DNA of 64,000 bases, taken from assembly GCA_025359105.1 (NCBI GenBank), contig JANYHK010000026.1:1-64000 (forward strand), given 5' to 3'. Numbering within the stretch: position 1 is the stretch's first letter; each line of letters starts with the position of its first letter. Source of the stretch: Myxococcales bacterium. GTDB lineage: Bacteria > Myxococcota_A > Polyangia > Polyangiales > Polyangiaceae. Positions 16,064-25,118 of the stretch are shown piece by piece. The notes beneath the pieces were generated by a model. It was not told where the DNA came from and ran no database searches. It worked only from the letters and a program-made list of their open reading frames with translations. A program made the position numbers and the translations under genes.

Positions 16064-16079
16064 TGGCACGACGCTCGCA
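16064..16079 (+). promoter_or_regulatory. Candidate sigma-54 promoter of the gene at 16112
   Basis: TGGCAC-GACGC-TCGCA: the -24 half is a perfect match and the -12 half differs at one base, keeping GC. The predicted start near 16090 gives a 22-nt leader carrying AGGAGGTG (16099-16106). Confidence 0.55.
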
Positions 16080-16111
16080 AAACACGAGGGCTCACCACAG
16101 GAGGTGTTGAA

Positions 16112-16780
16112 ATGCGCAAGATCGTCATTTCATTTTTTGCGACGTGTCTCGTCTGGGGAACGAGCGCTGCGGCGCAGTCGAGCCCGCAGATGGATCCGAA
16201 CGCCCCGACGCCGATTCCGAGCACGGCGCCGCCGTCGTCCACGGCCCCGCCTCCGAGCGTTGCGCCGGTCGAGCCGTCCGCCCGTGCCGCGACCAGCACG
16301 ACGGTGGATACGGCGACGAGCACGACGCGGACCACCTCGGCCGATACGACGGCGATGCCGCCCGAGCTCCCGCGAACGGCCGACATCCCGCCGCCCGAGA
16401 GGCGGAGCTGGGTGAACCGCCCGCTCCTCATCACGAGCTCGATCCTGCTCGTGGGGTCGTACGTGCCGATGGCCGCGATCGCGTACACGAGCGATCGCCG
16501 TGCCGATCAGACCAACCTCTACTACCCGGTCGTCGGACCGTGGATGAACCTCGCCGACCGTCAGTGCGACATCCGGCCCTGCAACAACGAAGGCCTCAAC
16601 AAGGCCATGCTCATCTTGGACGGCGTCGGCCAAGGACTCGGCGCGATCGGTGTCGTCACGAGCTTCTTCCTGCCCAACACGAGCACCTCGAACTGGTACC
16701 TCGTCGGCGACGACAAGGCCCACGCAGGGCCCACCCGCGTCGGCACGGGGTACGGAATGGGCGCGGCGGGCGTGTTCTGA
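16112..16780 (+). CDS. Exported protein with Pro/Thr-rich linker and one or two membrane segments
   Basis: 222 residues from the ATG at 16112, which has an almost perfect ribosome binding site (AGGAGGTG). The N-terminal signal peptide ends in SAAAQ. Residues 25-95 are a Pro/Ser/Thr/Ala-rich linker. Hydrophobic segments follow at about 110-130 (LLITSSILLVGSYVPMAAIAY) and 180-198, with a Cys-x4-Cys between them (CDIRPC). It resembles small envelope proteins common in myxobacteria; the function is unknown. The upstream region has a strong sigma-54-like promoter and palindrome B, so it should be tightly controlled. Confidence 0.75.
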   Translation: MRKIVISFFATCLVWGTSAAAQSSPQMDPNAPTPIPSTAPPSSTAPPPSVAPVEPSARAATSTTVDTATSTTRTTSADTTAMPPELPRTADIPPPERRSWVNRPLLITSSILLVGSYVPMAAIAYTSDRRADQTNLYYPVVGPWMNLADRQCDIRPCNNEGLNKAMLILDGVGQGLGAIGVVTSFFLPNTSTSNWYLVGDDKAHAGPTRVGTGYGMGAAGVF

Positions 16781-16831
16781 GACGCCGCGCCCGACGCGGG
16801 AGGAGAAGCGCGAGCGCCGTCGCCGCAGCGT

Positions 16832-19387
16832 TCAGTCGATCGCGGCTTCGAGCGCGGTGGCGTCGACGGGCTTGACCATGTGCGCGTCGAACCCCGCCGC
16901 ACGCGATCTCGCACGATCGCTCTCCTGGCCGTAGCCGGTCACCGCGATCAGCCGCACGGCGCCGTTCTGGCTGCGCAGGCGCCGCGCCAGCTCGTAGCCG
17001 TCCATGACGGGCAGCCCGATGTCGAGCAGGGCGACCTCCGGACGGAACGACTCCGCGAGCTCGAGCGCTTGGGGAGCGTCCGTCGCCACCAAGACCTCGT
17101 GGCCCCGGGAGCCCAAGAGGTAGGCCAGCAGGTCGGCCGCGTCGGCGTTGTCGTCCACGACGAGCACGCGACGCCGCACCGCGCCAGGCAGGTCGCGGCT
17201 TTTTTTCGAAGGCGCGGCAGCCCCGGCTCCCGCGTGCGCGGCGGCCGGAAGGTCCACCCTGAAGAGGCTGCCCTTTCCAGGACCCTCGCTGAACGCCGAG
17301 ACGGTCCCCTCGTGCATGGCGATGACGCTCTTGGTGATGGCGAGCCCGAGGCCAAGGCCTCCGTGCGCGCGGTCGATGCTCTGGCGCTCCTGGGCGAACA
17401 GGTCGAAGACGCGCGGAAGCATGTCCGGCGCGATGCCCATACCGTCGTCGTGCACGGTGAGGACGATACGATCGCCGCTGCGAGCGGCCGCGATGGCGAT
17501 CTGGCCTTCGGGCGGTGTGTATTTCGCCGCGTTCGTGACCAGGTTGGAGACGACCTGCGCGAGGCGTGTCACGTCGCCGTGGAGCTCGAGGCCCCGCTCG
17601 GGAACGGAGACCGACAGGTGTTGCCTTCGCTCCTCGAGGAGCGGGCTCGAGAGCTCGATGCCGAGCGCCACCGCCTCCGCGAGCTCGACGCGTGCCTTCT
17701 TCAGCTCGACCTTGCCTCGCGTGATCCGAGAGACATCGAGCAGATCGTCGACGAGCCGGCTGAGGTGCGAAACCTGCCGCTCGATGACCGCGCGCTCCTT
17801 CACGTGAACGTCGGCGGCGCCCAGCTTCATCAGGCTCACGGCGGTCGCGATGGGCGCGAGCGGATTTCGGAGCTCGTGGCCGAGCATCGCCAAAAATTCG
17901 TCTTTGGAGCGGTTGGCGGACTCGGCCTCTGCGCGCGCTCTGCTCTCGGCGGCCAAGAGGCGCGCACGCTCGAGTGCCTGCGCGCAGAGCTCGCTCAGCG
18001 TGATCATGAGGGCACGATCGTTCGCGTCGAAGGTACGCTTCTCCCGGAAGCGAATGCCAAGGACACCGAGCATGTGGCCGCGCGTCTGAAGGGGCAGCGC
18101 GACGGACGCTTCGAAGCCTCCGGAGCGGATCGCGTCGCGGTACTCGGGAAAGCGCTCCGTGCAGTCCTCGCAGCTCTCGTAAAAGTCCGCGCGCCGCTCG
18201 CGAACGGCCAGGGCGAGCGGGGCCGGCGTGTCGAGGGGGAGCCGCCTGAACCCGTCCAGGTCGGGGTGTCCGCGTTGCTCGAGCAGCTCCAGGGCGAGGC
18301 CGTCGTCCGCCATCAGAAAGACGGCGCCGCCCGCGGCGTCGAGCGCGGAGAGGCTCTGTTCGAGGACGACGGTCGCCACGTTGGACGGCGTCGCGGCCTC
18401 GGATAGCGCGGCCGTGACGCGCTGCAGACGCTGCAGGCGCTCCTCGTTCGCGCGCACCCTTTTCTCGGCGGCCTCTGCCGCTTCGCGGTTCGCGCGCTCG
18501 ATGGCCAGCCGGCGCTCGAGATCCTCGGCCTGCAGCTTCTCGGTCATGTCCCGCGTGATCTTCGCGAAGCCGCGCAGCTCTCCGGTCGGCGTCCGGAGCG
18601 CCGTCAAGAGCACGTTCGCCGGGAAACGCGTGCCGTCCTTGCGGACGCGCCACGCGTTGATCTCGACGCTGCCTTCCCGCTGAGCGGTAGCGAGCAAGCG
18701 GATCGGCGTGCCGGCGGCGCGGTCCTCCGGCGTGAAGAACCGCGCGTGGGCCTGGCCCAGGACCTCCTCGGCGCGGTAGCCCATGATCCGTTCGGCGCCG
18801 TGGTTCCAGCTGGAGACGTGGCCGGTGAGGTCGACGCCGAAGATCGCGTACTCCGTCACGCCCTCGACGAGGAGGCGAAAGCGCTCCTCACTCGCGCGCA
18901 GCGCCTCGTTCGCGCGGTCGACGACGGCGCGATCCTGGACGGTCATCACGAAGATGGCCTGCCCATCGACCAGGGCCGAGCCGAACGCCCACTCGACGTC
19001 GAGCTCCGTACCGTCGCGCCGGACGCCCGGAAGCTCGACGTGCACCAGGTCCGTTCCGGCCACCATCGGCGGCGCGTCGGGCTGGCGTAGGCGCGCCGGA
19101 ACGAGCACGTCCGTCGACCGGCCGTCGAGCTCACCCTGCGCGTAGCCGAAGAACCGATTGGCGTTGGCGTTCGCGGTGAGGATGCGCCGTTGGGCATCGA
19201 ACGCGATGAGCGACCCGGGGGCGTCACTCACGATCGCCTCGAGGTCCGCCCGGCGCGCCGCGATGTCCGTGAGGATCGCGCGCAACAGGGCGTGCGACGG
19301 ACGCGCCGGGTGCGCGACCTGGCTGGAAGAAGTCCGGAGCTCCGGCTCAGCGGTTTCGGCCATGGTCACCATGTTGCTGCAAAACAT
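16832..19387 (-). CDS. Hybrid sensor histidine kinase (PAS-PAS-GAF-HisKA-HATPase-receiver)
   Basis: 851 residues, soluble. Two PAS domains (about 45-165 and 165-290) are followed by a GAF-like domain (about 320-460). The kinase core has H-box FLAMLGHELRNPL (about 490), N-box NLVTNAAKYT, G1 DDGMGI, F-box region and G2 GGLGLGLAI. The C-terminal receiver has VVDDN, phospho-acceptor in LLDIGLP and Lys in VKPVD. It probably senses redox or ligand signals in the cytoplasm and phosphorylates itself and then another protein. ATGs at 19387, 19372 and 19363 are all possible starts; none has a well-spaced ribosome binding site. No DNA-binding output. Confidence 0.93.
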   Translation of the reverse strand: MFCSNMVTMAETAEPELRTSSSQVAHPARPSHALLRAILTDIAARRADLEAIVSDAPGSLIAFDAQRRILTANANANRFFGYAQGELDGRSTDVLVPARLRQPDAPPMVAGTDLVHVELPGVRRDGTELDVEWAFGSALVDGQAIFVMTVQDRAVVDRANEALRASEERFRLLVEGVTEYAIFGVDLTGHVSSWNHGAERIMGYRAEEVLGQAHARFFTPEDRAAGTPIRLLATAQREGSVEINAWRVRKDGTRFPANVLLTALRTPTGELRGFAKITRDMTEKLQAEDLERRLAIERANREAAEAAEKRVRANEERLQRLQRVTAALSEAATPSNVATVVLEQSLSALDAAGGAVFLMADDGLALELLEQRGHPDLDGFRRLPLDTPAPLALAVRERRADFYESCEDCTERFPEYRDAIRSGGFEASVALPLQTRGHMLGVLGIRFREKRTFDANDRALMITLSELCAQALERARLLAAESRARAEAESANRSKDEFLAMLGHELRNPLAPIATAVSLMKLGAADVHVKERAVIERQVSHLSRLVDDLLDVSRITRGKVELKKARVELAEAVALGIELSSPLLEERRQHLSVSVPERGLELHGDVTRLAQVVSNLVTNAAKYTPPEGQIAIAAARSGDRIVLTVHDDGMGIAPDMLPRVFDLFAQERQSIDRAHGGLGLGLAITKSVIAMHEGTVSAFSEGPGKGSLFRVDLPAAAHAGAGAAAPSKKSRDLPGAVRRRVLVVDDNADAADLLAYLLGSRGHEVLVATDAPQALELAESFRPEVALLDIGLPVMDGYELARRLRSQNGAVRLIAVTGYGQESDRARSRAAGFDAHMVKPVDATALEAAID

Positions 19388-19550
19388 CTCCGGTCACGGC
19401 GCCGGGAAGCTCCATGACCTGCGCCAGTCGATAAACCACGGCGCGTGGGCAGAGAGGGGGGCGTGTCCGACTTCGAGCATGCCCCAATGAGGCGCGAATG
19501 CTGCGCACCGGTGCTCCTCCGACGTCCATCGAACTTGCAAAATTCCGCGG

Positions 19551-19566
19551 TGGCACGTGGTCTGCA
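19551..19566 (+). promoter_or_regulatory. Candidate sigma-54 promoter of the second Ser/Thr kinase
   Basis: TGGCAC-GTGGT-CTGCA: perfect -24 half, one mismatch in the -12 half. The predicted start near 19577 is only 2 nt before the ATG at 19579, which would favour the next in-frame ATG (19606) as the true start. A small palindrome, CCACG-GCG-CGTGG, lies at 19436-19448, about 135 bp upstream, but it differs from palindromes A-C. Confidence 0.5.
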
Positions 19567-19578
19567 AAGTGACCAGGC

Positions 19579-20622
19579 ATGCCGGGCCTGAATGCCGTCG
19601 CGATCATGGGTGAGGACATTCAGCTCCTCCGGCTGCTCGGGCGCGGCGGCATGGGAACGGTGTGGCTCGGTCGGCGCGACGGCCGACTCGTCGCCGTGAA
19701 GATGATTCTCCCGAAGCTCTCCAGCGATCCGCTGGCCGTCGCCCGCTTCGCGCGGGAGCTCCGCATCCTCGACAAGCTGCGCGCCCAGCACGCTGTGCGC
19801 CTGGTCGGCACCGGAACGCACGACGGCGTGCCTTACGGCGTCATGGAGAACGTCGCCGGCGGCAGCTTGGCCGATCGGTTCGACGTCGACGGGAGGCCGC
19901 CGCGCGCAATCGCGTTTCGCCTCGTGCAGCGCCTCCTGTCGGCCCTCGCGGAGGTGCACGCCGAGGGCGTCGTCCACCGCGACGTCAAGCCGGCCAATAT
20001 CATGCTGTGCGCCGAGGACTCGGACCTCGACGTGCGCCTCGTCGACTTCGGCGTCGCGTCGTCGGGCGGCGAGCCCCGCATCGCGTCGGAAGACGGCGAG
20101 GCGACGGTCGTCGGAACCGGACCGTACATGAGCCCCGAGCAGCTGAGCGAGGGCGGTGAAGGCACCGTCCACGAAGACTTGTGGGCTGCCGGCGTCGTCG
20201 CCTACGAGTGCGTGGTGGGCCGGCTGCCCTTCGACGGTCCTTCCTTCGCCGGCGTCTACCTGTGGATCGACAAGGGTGCCTTCTTGGCGCCCTCGCTGGC
20301 TTTCCCCCATCTGCCACCCGCGCTGGACGCGTGGTTCGCACGCGCCTTCTCCAGGCACCTGGACGAGCGCTTCGCGGACGCCGAGGAGATGGCCGCCGCG
20401 TGGAACGAAGCGACCGAAGGCGCGCACGGCCCTCTCGACGACCGGCCGTGGTCGTCCGACGAGCCGACGCGTCACCTCACCGCGCCGACGATGCTCACGC
20501 GTCCCATTCGCCGGCAGAAGGGCTCCGGCACCCGGCGACGTCGCCTCGGTGCCTATGCGGTCGCGGCCGTGCTGGCCGTGACCGCGCTCGTCCTCGTCAG
20601 GGGCGCGTTCTTGCCCTCTTGA
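19579..20622 (+). CDS. Membrane-anchored Ser/Thr protein kinase
   Basis: 347 residues. Kinase domain about 15-275: GRGGMGTVW loop, Lys in VAVKM, HRDVKPANIM, DFG in VDFGVAS, and GTGPYMSPEQ. A linker with basic residues leads to a single transmembrane helix near the C-terminus (AYAVAAVLAVTALVLV), with only a few residues outside, so it is anchored without a sensor domain. The start may be the second ATG (19606, MGEDIQLL), which places the usual short lead before the glycine loop and fits the sigma-54-like promoter position. It lies between the hybrid kinase and the NtrC-type activator genes. Confidence 0.92.
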   Translation: MPGLNAVAIMGEDIQLLRLLGRGGMGTVWLGRRDGRLVAVKMILPKLSSDPLAVARFARELRILDKLRAQHAVRLVGTGTHDGVPYGVMENVAGGSLADRFDVDGRPPRAIAFRLVQRLLSALAEVHAEGVVHRDVKPANIMLCAEDSDLDVRLVDFGVASSGGEPRIASEDGEATVVGTGPYMSPEQLSEGGEGTVHEDLWAAGVVAYECVVGRLPFDGPSFAGVYLWIDKGAFLAPSLAFPHLPPALDAWFARAFSRHLDERFADAEEMAAAWNEATEGAHGPLDDRPWSSDEPTRHLTAPTMLTRPIRRQKGSGTRRRRLGAYAVAAVLAVTALVLVRGAFLPS

Positions 20623-20648
20623 TAGGTGCGCTGTGTTGCTCGTCGTCG

Positions 20649-22073
<1,425 letters not shown>

Positions 22074-22088
22074 CCGTCGGTCTCCTCC

Positions 22089-22367
22089 CTAGCGCCTCCC
22101 CTGGATTTGCGCGCTCTGCCCGCCTGCAACCGCTGTGCCCGCAAAATCGCCGCAAAGTGCTGCGAAAGTTCTGGAAATGACATCCGCCGAGCTGAGGTGC
22201 TCGATCTCGACGCGGCTCGCCGGGGAGAGGCGATCCCACTCGGTGATGGGCACGCCGGTGTCGAGGGCGCGCTTCGCGAGAGCGGCGCGCTCGTTCGATT
22301 CGCGGGTGCGCTTCGTCCGCGGCGAGCTGGAGGTGGACGTGGCGGGCTGCTCGACCGGCTTTGCCAT
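22089..22367 (-). CDS. Small protein upstream of the NtrC-type regulator
   Basis: 92 residues from the ATG at 22367 (GAGG nine bases upstream). Composition: Ser/Thr/Pro/Lys/Arg-rich first third, then a helical 'ESNERAALAKRALDTG', then VPITEWDRLSPASRVEIEHL and a hydrophobic-helical end. No signal peptide and no family recognised. The stop is 15 bp before the ribosome binding site of the activator gene, so the two are very likely co-transcribed; a role in modulating the activator is possible but only inferred from position. Confidence 0.55.
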   Translation of the reverse strand: MAKPVEQPATSTSSSPRTKRTRESNERAALAKRALDTGVPITEWDRLSPASRVEIEHLSSADVISRTFAALCGDFAGTAVAGGQSAQIQGRR

Positions 22368-22473
22368 GCTGCATTTCCTCTTCGGCGAAGCCCGGTCCGG
22401 GCGCCGCATAACGAAAATCAAGAACGTCCTTAACCAAATTCGCGCAGCAAAGCACGAGTCATTCGCACTCGCA

Positions 22474-22488
22474 GTGTGGCAAATTGCG
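22474..22488. promoter_or_regulatory. 15-bp palindrome, member C, upstream of the universal stress protein
   Basis: GTGGCAAATTGCGAC, centred about 130 bp upstream of the predicted sigma-54 transcript start of the stress protein gene and about 115 bp from the divergent small gene/activator operon. It lies in an unusually AT-rich patch. This is the expected location and symmetry of an upstream activator sequence. Confidence 0.55.
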
Positions 22489-22584
22489 ACTCCCGCCACC
22501 GGCTTTCCTGCCGCCCGCCGGACGGAGGATTCGAACTCGCGTTTAGCAAGGAGCGCGCCGCCACTGGCGCATGCGCTGTGGGAT

Positions 22585-22600
22585 TGGCCGGCGGCTTGCA
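22585..22600 (+). promoter_or_regulatory. Candidate sigma-54 promoter of the universal stress protein gene
   Basis: TGGCCG-GCGGC-TTGCA: TGGC and a perfect -12 half with exact spacing. The predicted start near 22611 gives a 30-nt leader with GGAGG at the right distance from the ATG at 22641. Confidence 0.6.
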
Positions 22601-22640
22601 TGTCTCCGCTCCGGTCAGGGGGTGCGATCCGGAGGTCTAG

Positions 22641-23156
22641 ATGTCCATTCGCAAAATCCTCGTCGGCACCGACTTCACCGAGGCGTCGGACACGGCGATC
22701 GAGAGCGCAATCGAGCTGGCGCGCAGGCTCGTCGCAGCCGTGACGCTCGTGCACACGTACGAGCTGCGGGCCTATGGGATCGCCGATCCCAACCTGTTGA
22801 TGCCGCTGGCGGAGGTCGCGGCCGACGTCGACCGCACGCTCGCGCGGGCGATGGAAAACGAGGTCGATTCCCGGCGCGATTGCGGCGTTCCGCTGAGGTA
22901 TGTCGTGCGCATGGGCCCTGCGCCCGAAGCTGTGAACGCCGTCGCCGAGGAGATCGGCGCGGACCTCATCGTCGTCGGCACGCACGGCCGCACCGGCCTC
23001 GCCCACGTGCTCATGGGCAGCACCGCTGAGAGCATCCTGCGCGGGGCAACGCGCGCGGTCATGGTCGTCCGCCCCGCCCCGCCGCCGATCGAGCGCGACG
23101 AGCTCTGGACCGAGCAGCTCTCCGTCCCCGAGTGCGCCGCCGAAGTGCGGAGCTAG
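22641..23156 (+). CDS. Universal stress protein (UspA family)
   Basis: 171 residues, a single Usp domain. Starts MSIRKILVGTDFTEAS (first strand and the Asp contacting adenine) and ends with the nucleotide-binding signature GTHGRTGLAHVLMGSTAE (G-x2-G-x9-G-S/T). These soluble proteins bind ATP and support survival under starvation, oxidative or oxygen-limitation stress. GGAGG precedes the ATG. It has the best-supported regulatory region of the island: sigma-54-like promoter plus palindrome C. The C-terminus carries an extra 20-residue acidic tail. Confidence 0.93.
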   Translation: MSIRKILVGTDFTEASDTAIESAIELARRLVAAVTLVHTYELRAYGIADPNLLMPLAEVAADVDRTLARAMENEVDSRRDCGVPLRYVVRMGPAPEAVNAVAEEIGADLIVVGTHGRTGLAHVLMGSTAESILRGATRAVMVVRPAPPPIERDELWTEQLSVPECAAEVRS

Positions 23157-23186
23157 AACGCCACGGCCGTGGCGGAATTGCTCGCG

Positions 23187-23569
23187 TCACTTCGCGCGCA
23201 GGACCTCGTTGATCTTCTGCAGCAGCTTCTCGGGCGGGTAGGGCTTGGTGAGAAACACGTCGCACCCGACCTCGCGGCGAGGGCGGCGTGGGCTTCGAGC
23301 GTGTGGCCGCTGAGCGCGAAGATGACGATGTGCTTCGTGGCTGGATCGCTCTTGAGGCGACGGGTCGCCTCCCAGCCGTCGATCCCTGGGAGCGCGAGAT
23401 CCATGAGGATCACGTCCGGGAGTCCCTGGCGTGCCTTTTCTACGGCTTCGAGCCCATCGGCGGCGTCGTCGACACGGAACCCGCAGGCCTTGAAGTAGGC
23501 CACGTAGAGCATGCGGTTGTCCTCGTAGTCGTCGACCACCAGCACAGACCTACCCTCTGCGTTCGCCAT
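23187..23569 (-). pseudogene. Single-domain response regulator with a frameshift near the conserved Lys
   Basis: From the ATG at 23569 the protein is a normal receiver: VVDDYEDN, phospho-acceptor in ILMDLALP, and IVIFALSGHTLEAHAALA. Then the frame slips: the annotated frame continues as Arg/Ser/Cys-rich nonsense to 23153. The other frame restores a perfect receiver end (EVGCDVFLTKPYPPEKLLQK, INEVLRAK) with a stop at 23187-23189. One base appears to be missing around 23275. As read, the essential Lys of TKP and helix 5 are lost. It could be a recent mutation or a sequencing/assembly error. Confidence 0.75.
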
Positions 23570-23841
23570 GGAGCCCACCCGCTGGGGTTCTATCACGACA
23601 ATCGCGGCACGTCGTTCGCTGGAGTGCGTCCGGTGCGCCGCGTCCGACCAGGGTGCACGGCGAGAGCTGCGCACAAGCCACACGTGGCTGGCGTGAGCCC
23701 GGCACGCACCGGCTCCGTGAGCCAGAGCGGCGAACCGCGACTTTGCGACAGTCGACCTTGCCGCTCCTTGTGCGCGGGCGACGGAGACCCTAGTTATGAG
23801 AGCCGAGCGTCGGGCCGCTTCTGAACGAGGGAGACAACGTC

Positions 23842-24309
23842 ATGAACGTGAACATCGGCATCGAACCCAAGCAGCGTGAGCAAATTGCGCAGAGCCTCTC
23901 GAAGGTTCTCGCGGACAGCTACACGCTTTATCTGAAGACCCACAACTTCCACTGGAACGTGACAGGTCCGATGTTCCAGACGCTCCATCTCATGTTCGAG
24001 CAGCACTACGGCGAGCTCGCGCTCGCGGTAGACGCCATTGCAGAGCGCATCCGCGCGCTCGGCTTCCCGGCGCCCGGCACCTACCGCCAGTTCGCGGCAC
24101 TCTCCTCGATCAAGGAGGAAGACGGCATCCCGAAGGCGACGGACATGATTCGACTCCTCGTCGAGGGTCACGAGGCGGTGGCACGCACCGCGCGCACGGC
24201 GTTCACCACGGCGAGCGAAGCGAACGATCAGCCGAGCTGCGATCTCCTCACCCAGCGCTTGCAGATCCACGAGAAGACCGCGTGGATGTTGCGGAGCCTG
24301 CTCGAGTAG
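23842..24309 (+). CDS. dps: Dps ferritin-like DNA-protecting protein
   Basis: 155 residues. The ferroxidase-site signature is present: [15 protein letters not shown] near residue 35-50, followed by [23 protein letters not shown] with the acidic ligands. Dps forms a dodecamer that binds DNA, oxidises Fe(II) with peroxide and stores iron, protecting DNA in stationary phase and oxidative stress. GGGAG lies about 13 bases before the ATG. The leader is long (no gene for 270 bp upstream); weak sigma-54-like matches at 23605-23620 and 23689-23704 were seen but are not convincing. Confidence 0.95.
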   Translation: MNVNIGIEPKQREQIAQSLSKVLADSYTLYLKTHNFHWNVTGPMFQTLHLMFEQHYGELALAVDAIAERIRALGFPAPGTYRQFAALSSIKEEDGIPKATDMIRLLVEGHEAVARTARTAFTTASEANDQPSCDLLTQRLQIHEKTAWMLRSLLE

Positions 24310-24318
24310 CACGAGGCC

Positions 24319-24341
24319 GGCGTTGCTTGTCAGGCAACGCC
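24319..24341 (+). terminator. Hairpin after dps
   Basis: GGCGTTGC and GCAACGCC form an 8-bp perfect stem around TTGTCAG, starting 10 bp after the dps stop codon. No T-run follows, so it may be a weak terminator, or a protein-binding site (it is centred about 97 bp upstream of the predicted sigma-54 start of the next gene). Confidence 0.45.
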
Positions 24342-24400
24342 TGTAGCCTGCGGCGCGACAACGGCCGCTGTATCCCCGCGAAATTCGTGTCATTCCCGTT

Positions 24401-24416
24401 TGGAGCGTGCCTTGCA
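24401..24416 (+). promoter_or_regulatory. Candidate sigma-54 promoter of the small lipoprotein at 24498
   Basis: TGGAGC-GTGCC-TTGCA: TGG and a perfect -12 half with exact spacing; two mismatches in the -24 half. The predicted start near 24427 gives a 71-nt leader. Confidence 0.45.
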
Positions 24417-24497
24417 AAGGGGGTATCGAGCCAAGTGCTGAGGCGCCGCGAGGGCGCCTACTCCGGCCGAACTCGAACCAACGGAGACGCGAACCCC

Positions 24498-24815
24498 ATG
24501 ATGGTGAAGACGCTTGTGATGGGCGCCGTTACGATGCTGATCGTCGCGTGTGGAAGCCACTCCGACGAATCCACCGGCAAGTCCGGTTCCGCGATGAGTT
24601 ACCTCGTGTGCACGCGCGCGAAGGTCACGGGATCGTTCGACACACTCGGCCCATGGGGCTCGCCGGCGCTCGAGGCCGCCGTCCACCAGCAGGTGAGCAA
24701 CCTTTGCTACGACGCAACGGGACACGACTGCTGCGGCTTCAGCGCGTACCGCTGGTCGGCGCCGCTCCTCCTCGAGGTCCAGCAAGACGGCTACCTCCTG
24801 GAGGACTTTCGTTAG
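24498..24815 (+). CDS. Small Cys-containing lipoprotein
   Basis: 105 residues from the first of two adjacent ATGs (GGAG 12 bases upstream). The signal peptide is short, with lipobox LIVAC (Cys about 17). The mature part has 'MSYLVCTRAKV', then HQQVSNLCYDATGHDCCGF, i.e. four or five cysteines likely paired outside the membrane, and ends 'QDGYLLEDFR'. No family recognised. Position and promoter place it at the end of the stress island. Confidence 0.65.
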   Translation: MMVKTLVMGAVTMLIVACGSHSDESTGKSGSAMSYLVCTRAKVTGSFDTLGPWGSPALEAAVHQQVSNLCYDATGHDCCGFSAYRWSAPLLLEVQQDGYLLEDFR

Positions 24816-25118
24816 CGCGCGCGCTGGAAGCGAGGCGAAGGTCGTCAGCGCTTCGTCGGCGGCAGCGCTGCGAGCCCGCCCCAGGCCGGGCCCTCGCCTT
24901 CTGCGCGTGGACCGCGCGCGGCTTGACCGAGCCGCCACGCCGCGTGATCGCAGCGGCGCGCGGAGGACTCGACCTCGCGGCGGGCGGCCGGCCAGTCCCC
25001 CGCGAGGGCATTGAGCTCCGCGATGTCGCGCTCGACGGCGCCACGTCTGCGACCCCGACCTGTGAGCTCGCCAGCTCGAAGGACGTCAACGACGCCGACC
25101 GCGACCCGCGCAGGCGCC
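24816..25118. other. Intergenic stretch, no convincing gene
   Basis: No good start and ribosome binding site combination was found on either strand. On the minus strand one frame (about 24845-25035) reads RDIAELNALAGDWPAARREV and continues helical to an 'AALPPTKR' end, which looks like a leftover C-terminus of some helical protein, but no family can be named. Confidence 0.4.

Noticed and set aside
23605-23704. Sigma-54-like matches upstream of dps (23605-23620 and 23689-23704)
   Set aside because: Weak in one half each and 140-235 bp from the start codon; not strong enough to list as promoters.
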